A stretch of 64,000 nucleotides of DNA from Aequorivita sublithincola DSM 14238 (GCF_000265385.1 NC_018013.1:2879001-2943000); one strand, 5' to 3'. Positions 1 to 9,475 are shown, counted from the stretch's first letter. The notes: a model not told the origin generated them from the sequence alone. Made by a program: numbers and translations.

Positions 1-2
1 CG

Positions 3-770
3 CTAGACAGAAGTTCAGGTGGGACGCTGGTGTTGAGTTCATTCACCGGATCGAATCTTCAAAAATGGAAAATTACAAGAACTAAACCAACTACACGTGG
101 TGATCTTAAACTTACTAATTTTAAATGGGAAAGAACCCTTTCCCAAGAACCATGGTATAAGCCTTGGAAATGGCACTACGTCTATAAAATTAAAGGAAAA
201 CTGACGTGGAGTATTGACAACTCCTTAAACGTTACAAAACAAACTATTAGAATGACAAATAGTACTCCTATTGATATAGCCCCTAATAGAAGTATTTATG
301 AATTTGATGTGAAAAGCGAAGAATCTTTCAAAACGGATGTTCATTGTTTCGTAGTTGCTGCTGATAGTAAATGGACAACTGACAATAGGTCCTTAAGTGA
401 TCCAGCATGCGGTGTGCCGGCGTATTCAGATCCATCAACGACAAGACCACCGGTAGCTGGAGTAGGTAAATTACTTATTCGTAATTGTCATAACGATAAA
501 AAATCTGTCCGTCTTTGGACTTATGATCTTACAGTCAATTCAGGACAATGGAAAGATAATGGAACTTTGGACAGCCAATGGCAAGGCTCGAATTGCGGAA
601 GTGCAGCACCAAAAGAAATTACAATTAAAGATAACCACATCTATTTAATAGCGGCAACAGACTGCGGAAATTCACAACCACCTCTAACCCAATCATCTTG
701 TGATAAACTAGCGCCATATCAATTTCAAGGGAAAGAAAATGGAACATCCCTTACATTTCAAATAGATTGA
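3..770 (+). CDS. Unknown protein, 5' end outside the window
   Basis: The frame is open back to the first base of the window, so the gene starts upstream and only its C-terminal part (about 255 residues) is visible. A GTG at 30 is in frame but there is no reason to call it the start. I do not recognise a family. The visible part is rich in Asn, Thr, Ser and Trp. It has six Cys residues (in HCF, ACG, NCH, NCG, DCG and SCD contexts), an even number that would suit a disulfide-bonded exported protein. The M23 peptidase gene follows 87 bases downstream on the same strand, so co-transcription is possible. No catalytic motif is visible, and function is not assigned. Confidence 0.6.
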   Translation, partial: LDRSSGGTLVLSSFTGSNLQKWKITRTKPTTRGDLKLTNFKWERTLSQEPWYKPWKWHYVYKIKGKLTWSIDNSLNVTKQTIRMTNSTPIDIAPNRSIYEFDVKSEESFKTDVHCFVVAADSKWTTDNRSLSDPACGVPAYSDPSTTRPPVAGVGKLLIRNCHNDKKSVRLWTYDLTVNSGQWKDNGTLDSQWQGSNCGSAAPKEITIKDNHIYLIAATDCGNSQPPLTQSSCDKLAPYQFQGKENGTSLTFQID

Positions 771-857
771 ACTTATTTCAAAGAGATTTGTGAAAATCAA
801 AGCCACATAAAATTTTTTTCGAGTGAATAAGAATATAATATCTAAATAATTAAAATC

Positions 858-3041
858 ATGGAAAAGAATAAAAATCACAACGACAAATTTGAAAAGTTAG
901 ATAATAAAACTGAACTACTTTGGAAAAAGACTTCGGATGAAGTAACAATCAATAGAAGTGCAGGATCTGGTTCTACATTCAATAAAATATTAGTAGCAGA
1001 ATCGAAAAGGGAAAAAGAAAGTCCGTTAGTTCCTGCTTTCCAATTATGGTCTGCTGATAGTTTTGCAATTGATGGAAATTATAAACAAGCGATAAAGTTT
1101 TACGATAAATCAATTAAAAGCAGTCAATTAAATAGAACTTTTTTGGCTAATCAAGACTTGATCTCAGGTTCATTAATGCATAAGGCTTTTGCACAGAAAA
1201 TTCTAGGTAATAATTCTGATGCCATCACAACATTTAATACGCTCTTTGATTATAATTCTTCTAAAAAAGAAGCTATGTTGCAAGCTGGAATGCTGGCAGA
1301 AAGCACAAATAAACTTGATTTGGCGGTTGACTATTATTCAAAAGTTTCTAATAAAAGAATCTCGTCAAAAACAGATGACCCTGGAGAATTGGCACGGAGG
1401 GCTGTGGAAAGACTAAAATTACCAAATTTAAAATATGCGAAATCTGCTATTGAACTAGCTGATATGTTATTCACATTAATAGAAAAAAGAGAGATTGAAA
1501 CATTGAAAAGTCTTATTAGTAAAACTCATTTTTCGATTGGGACCATTGGCGGTCATACAGTATATGAGGATTTGTCACTTTTGGATACTTTATTTGATGA
1601 ATTTACACTAAGTAATGTAAAGGTTAAAAAAACAATACTTGGAACAGGAGGTAAGAGATATATACCAACCTCTAACTGGGAAGGCAAATTGTTTAGAGGT
1701 GAAGTAACCCTAATGATAACTCAAGCGCCACAGGGGTGGCAATGGACTGGTATTGCACTTCATAATCCTAATGAGTATTGGATTGATAGATGGAAGCCAA
1801 CAGAAAAACAAACCAATGATCCATTGCCTTTTGAATTGCAAGCTCCATGGCCAAAAGATCAATGTTTTACTGCTGGAGGATTGTGGGAATATGTAATCCA
1901 ACAAGCATTAGTAGCAGGCGGAGGCTTGATTGGTGGATTTCTTATTGCTGAAGGTCTTTCAGCGAGCAGTTGTTGTGGTTGGGGACCGAGAGGCTATTAT
2001 TATAATTCCGGTCCAACTCATGACAAACAAGATGCTTTTGCTATTGACTTTACAAGATACAGACGTTTTGTACCATATGATAATGAAAGTGGAGGAACAC
2101 CCGTATTAGCAGTTAGAGAAGGGGTGGTAAAAGAGGTTTGTGCTGGGGTTAATTCAGGAGATTCATCAACGGCTAACATAGTTAAAATTGAACATTTGGA
2201 TCCAGATAACCCAGGAGATACCAATAGGTTTACCTCTAAGTATTTACACTTAGAAGGACCGTTTAAAATTCCGGTTTCAGAAGGCATGTCCATAAGAGTA
2301 GGAACGCGACTTGGTTTAATGGACGACACAGGAAACTCGGTACTTGACCATCTTCATTTTTCAATTCACGATAGACAGTTGACGTATCCAGGTGTTCCAG
2401 AAGGCAGAAGTGTACGACCAACACCTATGAGTGGTCATAACTTAGGAGATTCTGACTCTAATAAATGCGTAAAATCTGATAATATTGAATATAATGGTTC
2501 AAACAAAATAATCTATCCATCAAGTTTTGTGGGACAAAATTGGTTGCTAACTCCCGTTGCACTAGCCGCTAATGAAGCACCTTTGAGGTCAATAGAAGAG
2601 CAAAAGTGGATGTTAGTACTGTCAGGTGTTGCCAATATTGATATAAAAGGCAATGGATCAAGATGGTTAAGGGAAACAATAAGGTTGGCACCAGACTTAA
2701 TAGCCGCTATTGACTATGCAATTAATAAATTCAACATTCCAACGCCTGCAGGAAGTTATACCAAAAAATTTCAGGTAGAACAATTGGTTCCTCACGCTAC
2801 AATGAGTTCAATATACAATAAAAACCATTCTGTGAATTCTGGTTTCGCAGTTGATGAATGGCGACCGCATCCATTCACTAGTGATACCGATGTTTTAACA
2901 AATAATCCTATAAATAATATCTTTAGTGGTATTCAAGTAGATGTTGCCGTTTCAGATTCTGATGCCTATTTTTACCGAATTAGTTATCATATAACATTGA
3001 TAGGAAAGATTCGGTTCGGCCAGCCATTTATTATTGACTGA
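858..3041 (+). CDS. M23-family peptidase-like protein with N-terminal TPR-like repeats
   Basis: This 727-residue protein carries a LytM/M23 metallopeptidase-like domain, a family that cuts peptidoglycan cross-bridges. The zinc-site pattern is present: His388 and Asp392 (THDKQD) and the paired His498 and His500 (DHLHF), with the usual strand and loop sequence between. Residues about 60-190 read as helical TPR-like repeats (alternating Ala, Tyr and Leu spacing in QAIKFYDKSI and LAVDYYSKV). Residues about 340-375 contain a hydrophobic Gly-rich segment (VAGGGLIGGFLIAEGLS) followed by two Cys, which may be a membrane segment. The tail from about 580 is unassigned. There is no N-terminal signal peptide, which is odd for a cell-wall enzyme. 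The domain could instead bind something, or the protein could leave by another route. Confidence 0.75.
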   Translation: MEKNKNHNDKFEKLDNKTELLWKKTSDEVTINRSAGSGSTFNKILVAESKREKESPLVPAFQLWSADSFAIDGNYKQAIKFYDKSIKSSQLNRTFLANQDLISGSLMHKAFAQKILGNNSDAITTFNTLFDYNSSKKEAMLQAGMLAESTNKLDLAVDYYSKVSNKRISSKTDDPGELARRAVERLKLPNLKYAKSAIELADMLFTLIEKREIETLKSLISKTHFSIGTIGGHTVYEDLSLLDTLFDEFTLSNVKVKKTILGTGGKRYIPTSNWEGKLFRGEVTLMITQAPQGWQWTGIALHNPNEYWIDRWKPTEKQTNDPLPFELQAPWPKDQCFTAGGLWEYVIQQALVAGGGLIGGFLIAEGLSASSCCGWGPRGYYYNSGPTHDKQDAFAIDFTRYRRFVPYDNESGGTPVLAVREGVVKEVCAGVNSGDSSTANIVKIEHLDPDNPGDTNRFTSKYLHLEGPFKIPVSEGMSIRVGTRLGLMDDTGNSVLDHLHFSIHDRQLTYPGVPEGRSVRPTPMSGHNLGDSDSNKCVKSDNIEYNGSNKIIYPSSFVGQNWLLTPVALAANEAPLRSIEEQKWMLVLSGVANIDIKGNGSRWLRETIRLAPDLIAAIDYAINKFNIPTPAGSYTKKFQVEQLVPHATMSSIYNKNHSVNSGFAVDEWRPHPFTSDTDVLTNNPINNIFSGIQVDVAVSDSDAYFYRISYHITLIGKIRFGQPFIID

Positions 3042-3110
3042 TGAGATTGGAATAAAAGTTTTGTTATAATTCTGCGAAACACTTTATTATGATATATGAA
3101 CTACAATAAA

Positions 3111-3142
3111 AGAGATGTTCGAGGAAATTAACCCTCATCTCT
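3111..3142 (+). terminator. Imperfect hairpin after the M23 gene
   Basis: AGAGAT plus GAGG pair with CCTC plus ATCTCT, with a four-base bulge on the left arm and a short AT-rich loop. It lies between the M23 gene and the aminopeptidase gene. The following bases are T-rich but not a clean U-run, so termination is plausible rather than certain. Confidence 0.35.
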
Positions 3143-3189
3143 CTTATTATTACAATATATCATATTCAAACGAAAAACTTCAATAACAG

Positions 3190-4974
3190 ATGATCAATAA
3201 AAGATTAGAGAAGCTGCGTCAAATAATGACTAAATACAATTTTGATGCAATTATTATCCCATCAACAGATCCTCATCAATCTGAATATGTTGCAAAGCAT
3301 TGGAAAGTAAGGGAATATTTTTCAGGATTTACTGGTTCCGCTGGGGTATTAGTTGTAATGAAAGATGAAACGGCACTTTGGACAGATTCGCGTTATTTTT
3401 TACAATTTGAAGATGAATGCAAGGACTATGATGTCAACTTACACAAACAATCCATTCCTCATGCGCCCGAACACGTTCAGTGGTTATGCGATACTTTAGC
3501 CGAAAATGCAGTTATAGGACTGGATTTTTTACAGTTTTCCAAAGCTCAAATGGATTATATCAAGGAAGTTTCAGCATCTAAAAATATTCAACTTAAAAAC
3601 ACACCTAATTTAGTAAACGAAATTTGGGCTGATAGACCTGCTTTACCCGCTTTTCCAGTAGATATCCATCCATTAGAATACAGTGGTGAAACAACGGCTT
3701 CTAAAATAAAGAAGGTTCAAAATAAGATTTCAACTGCAAAAGCCGACTATTATTTATTTTCGAGCTTAGATGAAATTGCGTGGTTGTTTAACATCCGTTC
3801 AAAAGATGTCGATTTTACACCTTTAGTTACCGCTTATGCGCTGGTAGGACTTGAAAACACTGTATTGTTTTGTGATAGCAATAGATTTTCGGCTACGGCT
3901 ATTGAGACCTTTTCAAAATTAAATATTGAAATTATCGATTATGAATTAGCAATTGCTGAATTGCAGAAACTAGACATCGATAAAAAGATAATCACAGATA
4001 TTTCTTCTTTAAACTATGCCGTTTATAACGCGGTGCAGAGTAAGTTTTTATTTCAGAATTCAATCGCAAAGGAGTTGAAATCTATTAAAAATGAAACAGA
4101 GATTAGCGGTGCCAAAAACTGTATGCTAAAGGATGGGGTTGCGCTTACAAAGTTTTTTATTTGGTTGGAAAACGAACTTCCAACGCGAGAAATTTCAGAA
4201 TATGAAATTGGTAAAAAGCTAGAAAGCTTTCGAAAGCAACAGGATTTATACGTTGGCGAATCATTTGCAGCAATTGTAGGCTATAAAGGCAATGGCGCTA
4301 TCATACACTATACGGCTTCAGAAGAACGTGCTGCACTGGTTAAAAATGAAAATATTCTATTGGTAGATAGTGGCGCGCAGTATAAAGATGGTACAACAGA
4401 TATTACTCGAACTGTTTGGTTGGGCGGAACCCCAACAGCTGAGCTAAAAACAGCCTATACTTCAGTTTTAAAAGGATATATAGCACTGGAGCAATTGCAA
4501 TTCCCAAAAGGCACTGTGGGGATGCAAATAGATGCTTTTGCGCGGTTTCATTTATGGCAACACGGTTTAAATTATCCGCACGGTACAGGTCACGGTATCG
4601 GAAGTTTTGGAATGGTTCACGAGTCACCACAAGGCTTTACCACTAATCCAGCAACTAGTAGTGGAAGAACATCCCATTTGCCAAATCAGTTAACAACTAT
4701 TGAACCTGGCTGTTATAAAAAAGGTGTTTATGGCATTCGTATTGAAAACATCGTCCTTTCCATAGCTAAACAAGAAACTGAGTTTGGAAATTTTCTAGGT
4801 TTCACGCCAATAACGCTATGTGCAATAGATAGACAGCTTATTGATAAATCATTACTGACGGATTCAGAAATAGCGTGGTTTAACTCCTATCATAAAATGG
4901 TTTATGACAAACTATCTCCAATGTTGAATTCTGATGAAAAGAAATGGCTACAAAGAATGTGTGAAGAGCTATAA
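3190..4974 (+). CDS. Aminopeptidase P family protein (M24B, Xaa-Pro aminopeptidase)
   Basis: This 594-residue protein has the length and three-part layout of long cytosolic aminopeptidase P, which removes an N-terminal residue preceding proline. Two creatinase-like N-terminal domains (roughly residues 1-300, beginning with a DPHQSEYVAKHWKVRE stretch and a WTDSRYF motif) precede the pita-bread catalytic domain. Its metal ligands are visible: the Asp in LLVDSGAQYKDGTTDITRT, the second Asp in the same stretch, the His in HGTGHGIG, and the Glu residues in TIEPG and GIRIEN. It has no signal peptide. It appears to be a single gene, 148 bases after the M23 gene and convergent with the next peptidase gene. 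Confidence 0.95.
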   Translation: MINKRLEKLRQIMTKYNFDAIIIPSTDPHQSEYVAKHWKVREYFSGFTGSAGVLVVMKDETALWTDSRYFLQFEDECKDYDVNLHKQSIPHAPEHVQWLCDTLAENAVIGLDFLQFSKAQMDYIKEVSASKNIQLKNTPNLVNEIWADRPALPAFPVDIHPLEYSGETTASKIKKVQNKISTAKADYYLFSSLDEIAWLFNIRSKDVDFTPLVTAYALVGLENTVLFCDSNRFSATAIETFSKLNIEIIDYELAIAELQKLDIDKKIITDISSLNYAVYNAVQSKFLFQNSIAKELKSIKNETEISGAKNCMLKDGVALTKFFIWLENELPTREISEYEIGKKLESFRKQQDLYVGESFAAIVGYKGNGAIIHYTASEERAALVKNENILLVDSGAQYKDGTTDITRTVWLGGTPTAELKTAYTSVLKGYIALEQLQFPKGTVGMQIDAFARFHLWQHGLNYPHGTGHGIGSFGMVHESPQGFTTNPATSSGRTSHLPNQLTTIEPGCYKKGVYGIRIENIVLSIAKQETEFGNFLGFTPITLCAIDRQLIDKSLLTDSEIAWFNSYHKMVYDKLSPMLNSDEKKWLQRMCEEL

Positions 4975-5014
4975 GCCTCAACAAAATTTAACCAAAACTT
5001 AACATATAACGCCC

Positions 5015-5050
5015 CTTTTCGATTTCGTTTTCAATTTCGGTTTCGATTTC
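5015..5050. repeat. Short degenerate tandem repeat of a TTTCGATTTC unit
   Basis: About three imperfect copies of a TTTCGATTTC-like unit lie between two convergent genes. It may be a small simple-sequence tract in the shared 3' region. No function is apparent. Confidence 0.4.
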
Positions 5051-5069
5051 AAGCGCCAGCGCCTAATAT

Positions 5070-6380
5070 CTATTTAAGCCAACTGTCAATAATACTATAA
5101 ATCTCTTTCTGCTCCTTAGCATCAAAGCTTTTTATCCGTGTTTTATGATTTCCTTTCGGTTTTACGAATTTATATAGTTCACGTTTACTTGCATTTTCAG
5201 TTAACTCAACAGCTGTCGCACTCCAAGCGTCGTATTCGCCATAGATAAAGAGCATTTTTTCGGCTTTTAAATCTAAGAATGATTTAATACGTTGCATTGG
5301 TTTTAAATCGTATGTTTTCGTTATTCCTTCTGGGAAAGCCCAATCAAAAGTATATATTTTATCAGTATGCAGGTATTTTTCAAACGGCATGGTTTCATAG
5401 CCATAAATACCTTGTTGTGTTAAGGCTGCCCAGAAATATGGTTGTAGATTTTCTACCGAACTCTCTTCAAAAAAACTATAACCCACAACATCAAATAAAT
5501 GCTTGTAAATAACTTCAGGTGAGGCTGATGCTTTAGGAATTTCATTTGCATCGGTACCCCATTGCCAGTACGCAAAGGGATATTCTAGTATTGAATACTC
5601 CAGCGCTTTCTCTATGCCAAACTCCCAAGTCATTGCTTTTTCTTTGGCCTTAGTTTTTAATATTTCTAGTAAGGCTGCTTTGTTTTCAAAACATAAATCT
5701 TGAAAACTTCTAATTTTTGCTCTTTCCTTGGCAGTACCTACATTCTTTAAAAACTCAAAAATTCGTTCATCTTCTCTTGCAAAGTTTAGCGGACCAACGT
5801 AACAAACGCAGGCGTCAACATTTTCTGGGAAATAGAGCCGATGCGCCATAACTGTTTGGCAGCCTTTAGATATTCCTGTAGAAATAAATTTTGAATTTGG
5901 ATATAATGCATTTCTAATGGCAGTGATAATTGTAGCTTGATCTTTAGCCGCATTTTCTACCGTAAGTGTATTCCAATCTATATCCTCTGGACGAGAATTA
6001 TTAAAATATCGATGCTCTATTGATAGCTGATTTGCATTGTAATGAGTGGCTAATTCGCCAGCTTTTTCAGAACCAATCCCATAACCGCTAAGTTCTACAA
6101 TTACAGGTTGTTTAGGGTTTTCAAAACCTAAAAATACGCGTTGTTTAAATGTGCCTTTTGTTGAATCGTTATAATCAATAGGCTGTTCAAACCACAGCTC
6201 ATAGTTTTCATCAAAATGGCTGACAATAGCTCTTTTTTCAATGCTAACAATGTTTTCAATAGCTGCTAGTTTTTCAAAGTTTGAAACTTCTGTGTTAGGG
6301 ATTACAGCAACTGACGCACTTTTACAACCTACAATTAGGAGTAGGGAAAGTAAAAAATAATAGTAACGAATTGATTTCAT
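5070..6380 (-). CDS. S37-type serine peptidase lipoprotein (tripeptidyl aminopeptidase-like)
   Basis: The 436-residue protein begins with a lipoprotein signal ending LLLIVGC (acylated Cys19), so it is probably anchored in the envelope. The rest resembles the PS-10/S37 peptidases, alpha/beta-hydrolase enzymes that release N-terminal tripeptides. The nucleophile motif GISKG gives Ser171. Asp384 in GEYDAW and His412 in GNHKT complete a plausible triad. The usual SKGG is SKGC here: Cys174 replaces a Gly next to the nucleophile, which is uncommon. The stretch SIEHRYF near residue 120 is also typical of the family. The gene stands alone, convergent with the aminopeptidase gene, and both could take part in peptide use. 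Confidence 0.8.
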   Translation of the reverse strand: MKSIRYYYFLLSLLLIVGCKSASVAVIPNTEVSNFEKLAAIENIVSIEKRAIVSHFDENYELWFEQPIDYNDSTKGTFKQRVFLGFENPKQPVIVELSGYGIGSEKAGELATHYNANQLSIEHRYFNNSRPEDIDWNTLTVENAAKDQATIITAIRNALYPNSKFISTGISKGCQTVMAHRLYFPENVDACVCYVGPLNFAREDERIFEFLKNVGTAKERAKIRSFQDLCFENKAALLEILKTKAKEKAMTWEFGIEKALEYSILEYPFAYWQWGTDANEIPKASASPEVIYKHLFDVVGYSFFEESSVENLQPYFWAALTQQGIYGYETMPFEKYLHTDKIYTFDWAFPEGITKTYDLKPMQRIKSFLDLKAEKMLFIYGEYDAWSATAVELTENASKRELYKFVKPKGNHKTRIKSFDAKEQKEIYSIIDSWLK

Positions 6381-6540
6381 AATATATTAGATTTTTGAGA
6401 GCTTATTAAAACTAGAAAACTGTTTGCCGCAATTATTTATTCTAATTCTGCACGATTATAAAAGTACACTTGCTTGATTGAACGATAAAGCATTATCTGA
6501 AATTAAATCATATTTCTTCATAATGTGTGAAAATTTAAAA

Positions 6541-6578
6541 TTAAAAAAATAAATAGCGAAGACCGCCCCCGCTATTTA
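6541..6578 (-). terminator. Rho-independent terminator of the beta-helix lipoprotein gene
   Basis: TAAATAGCG (6550-6558) and CGCTATTTA (6570-6578) form a perfect 9-bp stem with an 11-base loop. Read on the minus strand, the stem is followed by a run of seven T. It lies just past the stop codon at 6612. Confidence 0.8.
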
Positions 6579-6611
6579 TTGTATTGAAAGATTTTATAAG
6601 GTAATCCTTAA

Positions 6612-7790
6612 TTAATTTTGACAAAAGTTATTAGTCACATTTATGTATGTTAAATTGGATGTAATTAATGTATTAGGATCATTAGGGAATTTATATTGAT
6701 GAATTGCACAGCGTTGAATATCTTTAAAAGTTACATCGTGTACATTTAAAACAGTATTGTACCACGTTTCAATTGCTCCCTCTTGATCTGGATTACTTGC
6801 ATATTCTATGGTTGCAAAGCCTATCTCGTTTAAAGCAGAAGGCGTATCAAAATAAATACCTTGCCAGGCACCGAGTACCGCATCTATTCCTGTAAACAAA
6901 ATTGGGCTTTGAGCGGTGCCAACGGCAACTAAACTAGGTTTTGACCCTGATGCTCCTTCATCAACAACCAAACTTGCGTTCAATCCAAATTTCATTACAA
7001 CCCCAGGGTTAATTGTTAACTTACCTCCACCTGCAGAGACAACTAAACGTGATAGAATATGATATGGCACACCAAAATCCTTAAAGGTTGCATCTATATT
7101 AAGAAACCCATCATTTAAATAAATTGCATTCGTTCCATTACCTTTATAATTTCCGCCAACCATACCGTTCACATAATTAGGCCTTATAATCATAGGTACA
7201 TTACAATTGGTAATTGTATTGTTTTCTAGGACAAGTTCATCTCCACCATATATCGCATTAAAACCATACGTTTCAGAATTTGAAATGACGCTATTGCGCA
7301 TAGTAAGATGTGAATTTGACCAAACAATTACAGCTCCTTTATCTCCATTACTATTAAATGCTTTCCCTCCCGCATATTCTATATTTGTAAATTCCATCTT
7401 GTTTTTGATGTCGTTAGTCTCAATATAAATTCCGCGCCATGAGCCTGGATTTCTATCTTCTCCCGTAAATAAAACGGGCTCACCTACGATGCCTAAAGCT
7501 TGTATTGATCCTGTATTTAGAATTGCTAATCCCGCATCTGTACCAAACTGAATAGTAACTCCTGGTTTTATAATGAGATCTCCATTTATGCCATAAACAC
7601 AATTAATTATGTAATCTATACCATCATTTCTGTTTTCTAAGGTCAGCGTTTCTCCTGCTGCTACATTTGTTGAGCAATCTATTGTTTCAGTAAGCAATTC
7701 TGGTGGGGCCCCGGTATCATCATCGCTACTACAAGATGTAACAAACATAAGTGAGCTTAAAGCTCCTATTAATAAAAATTTATTTTTCAT
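6612..7790 (-). CDS. Lipoprotein with a parallel beta-helix-like repeat fold
   Basis: This 392-residue protein starts with a lipoprotein signal whose lipobox Cys20 lies in VTSCSSDDD. That Ser/Asp stretch is typical of Bacteroidota surface lipoproteins. The body has two related halves, each with an ITINPGVVMKFG- or LIIKPGVTIQFG-like strand followed by a PVLFTGED or PILFTGID motif, then SWRGIYIET or AWQGIYFDT and an IEYA motif. That internal duplication and the short hydrophobic rungs fit a right-handed beta-helix. No catalytic residues of a polysaccharide lyase are evident, so adhesion or glycan binding is as likely as catalysis. The gene is monocistronic, with its own terminator. Confidence 0.75.
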   Translation of the reverse strand: MKNKFLLIGALSSLMFVTSCSSDDDTGAPPELLTETIDCSTNVAAGETLTLENRNDGIDYIINCVYGINGDLIIKPGVTIQFGTDAGLAILNTGSIQALGIVGEPVLFTGEDRNPGSWRGIYIETNDIKNKMEFTNIEYAGGKAFNSNGDKGAVIVWSNSHLTMRNSVISNSETYGFNAIYGGDELVLENNTITNCNVPMIIRPNYVNGMVGGNYKGNGTNAIYLNDGFLNIDATFKDFGVPYHILSRLVVSAGGGKLTINPGVVMKFGLNASLVVDEGASGSKPSLVAVGTAQSPILFTGIDAVLGAWQGIYFDTPSALNEIGFATIEYASNPDQEGAIETWYNTVLNVHDVTFKDIQRCAIHQYKFPNDPNTLITSNLTYINVTNNFCQN

Positions 7791-8126
7791 AATTCAATCG
7801 TTTTATTGCACCTACTCCGGTTTTAAGTCTTTTTTCGGCTTGTTCAGACTTTTTTTTGAATATTTTATTCAATGATGGCTACTATATTTATTGCCATACC
7901 ACCCTCCCACAATTGCACAGCTGTCATATTCTCTCCTAATGCATAAAGAAAAATACACTCTTTATATACCCATATTAATTCAGATATTTTTTCTCTTCAT
8001 TATGATTGAATTAGGGTGCTATTAAAAATAAATGTTTTGATGAATATGTTGAAACAAAATTATGGAAGATATAATCCTATAAATATCACATATGTTTCAA
8101 ATGGTATAACAGATGTAACATTATAA
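7791..8126. other. Gap between a lipoprotein gene and a kinase remnant
   Basis: This AT-rich gap holds no convincing gene. A 28-codon frame at 8040-8126 (beginning MNMLKQNYGRYN) sits directly upstream of, and in the same frame as, the kinase remnant, separated from it by one stop codon. It may be more of the same decayed gene or chance. The upstream region of the lipoprotein gene must also lie here, but I see no clear promoter. Confidence 0.4.
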
Positions 8127-8790
8127 TCATCAAGATTGCTACATAACAAGTTAGCAGAACTAAAAAAAAAATTTAGGAAGCCAGATGAATCCTCATTTTA
8201 TATTCAATTCTTTAAATGCTATTAAGCTCTATATCATTGATAATAAAGAAGAAAATGTAGTTGACTATTTAAATAAGTTCTCAAAACTGATCGGCAAAAT
8301 ATTAGCATCCACACAAGAGAAACAAATAACACTAACAGAAGAAATAGAAACCATAAAGTTATATATTGGTATTGAAGACATAATTTTTAACAACGAGATA
8401 GAAGCCACATTTACAATAGATGAAATGCTGCCTTTAGATACCATAAAAATCCCGTCATTAATTTTACAACCCTTTGCAGAAAATGCTATTTGGCACGGGT
8501 TATCATTAAAGAATGATCAAAAAAAACTTCATAGTGCTATTTGTAAAAAGGAAAGCATCTATATAGAAATAAGGATAGAAGACAACGGAATAGGAAGGGA
8601 AAAGTCTTCATTAATTAAACAGAGAAAGCTGTACAAAAAAGAATCTATCGGTGTTAATTTAACAAAAGAACGTTTAAGTAACTTTGAGAAAGACTATAAA
8701 AACAATTACAGCCTAAAGTTTGAAGATTTATACGATGAAGATAAAAAAGCATCTGGAACTACAGTTGTTTTAGAGATACCATTGCAATAA
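8127..8790 (+). pseudogene. Frameshifted LytS-type sensor histidine kinase remnant
   Basis: An open frame from ATG 8185 encodes 201 residues covering the LytS/YehU-type kinase core: the phospho-acceptor motif MNPHFIFNSLN at its very start, the N-box around LQPFAENAIWHGL and the G-box EDNGIG. In family members this motif is preceded by a helix such as LAEL-x-LRSQ. That helix (LLHNKLAELKK) is present at 8139-8171 in another frame. The two frames join if one A is removed from the ten-A run at 8162-8171. Farther upstream the frame meets a TAA at 8124, and no sensor domain or partner LytTR regulator is nearby. I read it as a decayed gene. A sequencing error in the A-run would repair the junction but not restore the missing N-terminus. 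Confidence 0.65.
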
Positions 8791-8826
8791 GGCATGCAAT
8801 ACTGCTATTGATGAAATGTCAGTTTT

Positions 8827-9051
8827 TTATTCAATAATTTCGTAGTCAATATCTAGTTTTCTCAATGCTCTTAAAGCAGATGCAGTGTCTTTGTCTTCTA
8901 TTTCAATTTCTACAGCGTCTCCTTCAAGGAGAATACCGGTAAGTTCATTCGACAAGGATTCACTAATATTTGATGAAATAGCTACAATACAGTTGGCTAT
9001 CGCTCTTCTATCTGGCCGCTGAGCATCACATGACAATAAGTTTAATTTCAT
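8827..9051 (-). CDS. Small HPr-like protein of unknown function
   Basis: This protein has 74 residues and no signal or membrane segment. The second half (SLSNELTGILLEGDAVEIEI, then DTASALRALRKL) has the strand-helix pattern of the C-terminal half of HPr phosphocarrier proteins, where a Gly-Asp turn is followed by an acidic strand and an Ala-Leu-rich helix. The His/Ser phosphorylation sites of true HPr are not evident: there is no His in the protein. It is therefore at most a distant relative. It is divergent from the cold-shock gene. Confidence 0.55.
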   Translation of the reverse strand: MKLNLLSCDAQRPDRRAIANCIVAISSNISESLSNELTGILLEGDAVEIEIEDKDTASALRALRKLDIDYEIIE

Positions 9052-9215
9052 AATATCAATTTATTCATGCAAGATACTAAAGTTGAATTTAGTAGAATGT
9101 GTGAAATTATAGCTTTCAAAATTATATAAAGTGAGTTTAATTCAGGTTAATACCTGTTTTGTTCATTTTTAAAATAATAAATGAAATTATTAGAGGTAAT
9201 TAAATTAAATGGCAC

Positions 9216-9223
9216 CATCTTTG
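9216..9223 (+). promoter_or_regulatory. Candidate -7 box of the cold-shock gene
   Basis: CATCTTTG matches the Bacteroidota -7 consensus TAnnTTTG at all but the first base and lies 37 bases before the start codon. A clear TTG -33 element is not visible at the usual distance. Confidence 0.4.
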
Positions 9224-9260
9224 CGGACCATTAAATATTAATAAATTAAATTACATTACA

Positions 9261-9452
9261 ATGAGTAAAGGAACAGTAAAATTTTTCAACGACACTAAAG
9301 GTTTTGGATTCATCACTGAAGAAGGAGTTGAAAAAGATCACTTTGTACACATTTCTGGATTAATCGATGAGATTAGAGAAGGTGATGAAGTTACATTTGA
9401 CCTTCAAGAAGGAAACAAAGGATTAAACGCAGTAAACGTAAAAGTTAACTAA
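9261..9452 (+). CDS. Cold-shock protein, CspA family
   Basis: At 63 residues this is a complete single cold-shock domain, a five-stranded OB fold that binds single-stranded RNA or DNA and acts as an RNA chaperone. Both RNP motifs are present: KGFGFIT (RNP1, residues about 13-19) and HFVHIS (RNP2, about 27-32, with His in place of the common Val). The start MSKGTVKFF is typical of the family. The gene has its own candidate promoter and a strong terminator, so it is monocistronic. Confidence 0.95.
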   Translation: MSKGTVKFFNDTKGFGFITEEGVEKDHFVHISGLIDEIREGDEVTFDLQEGNKGLNAVNVKVN

Positions 9453-9475
9453 TTATATATTCTTATATTTCAAAC

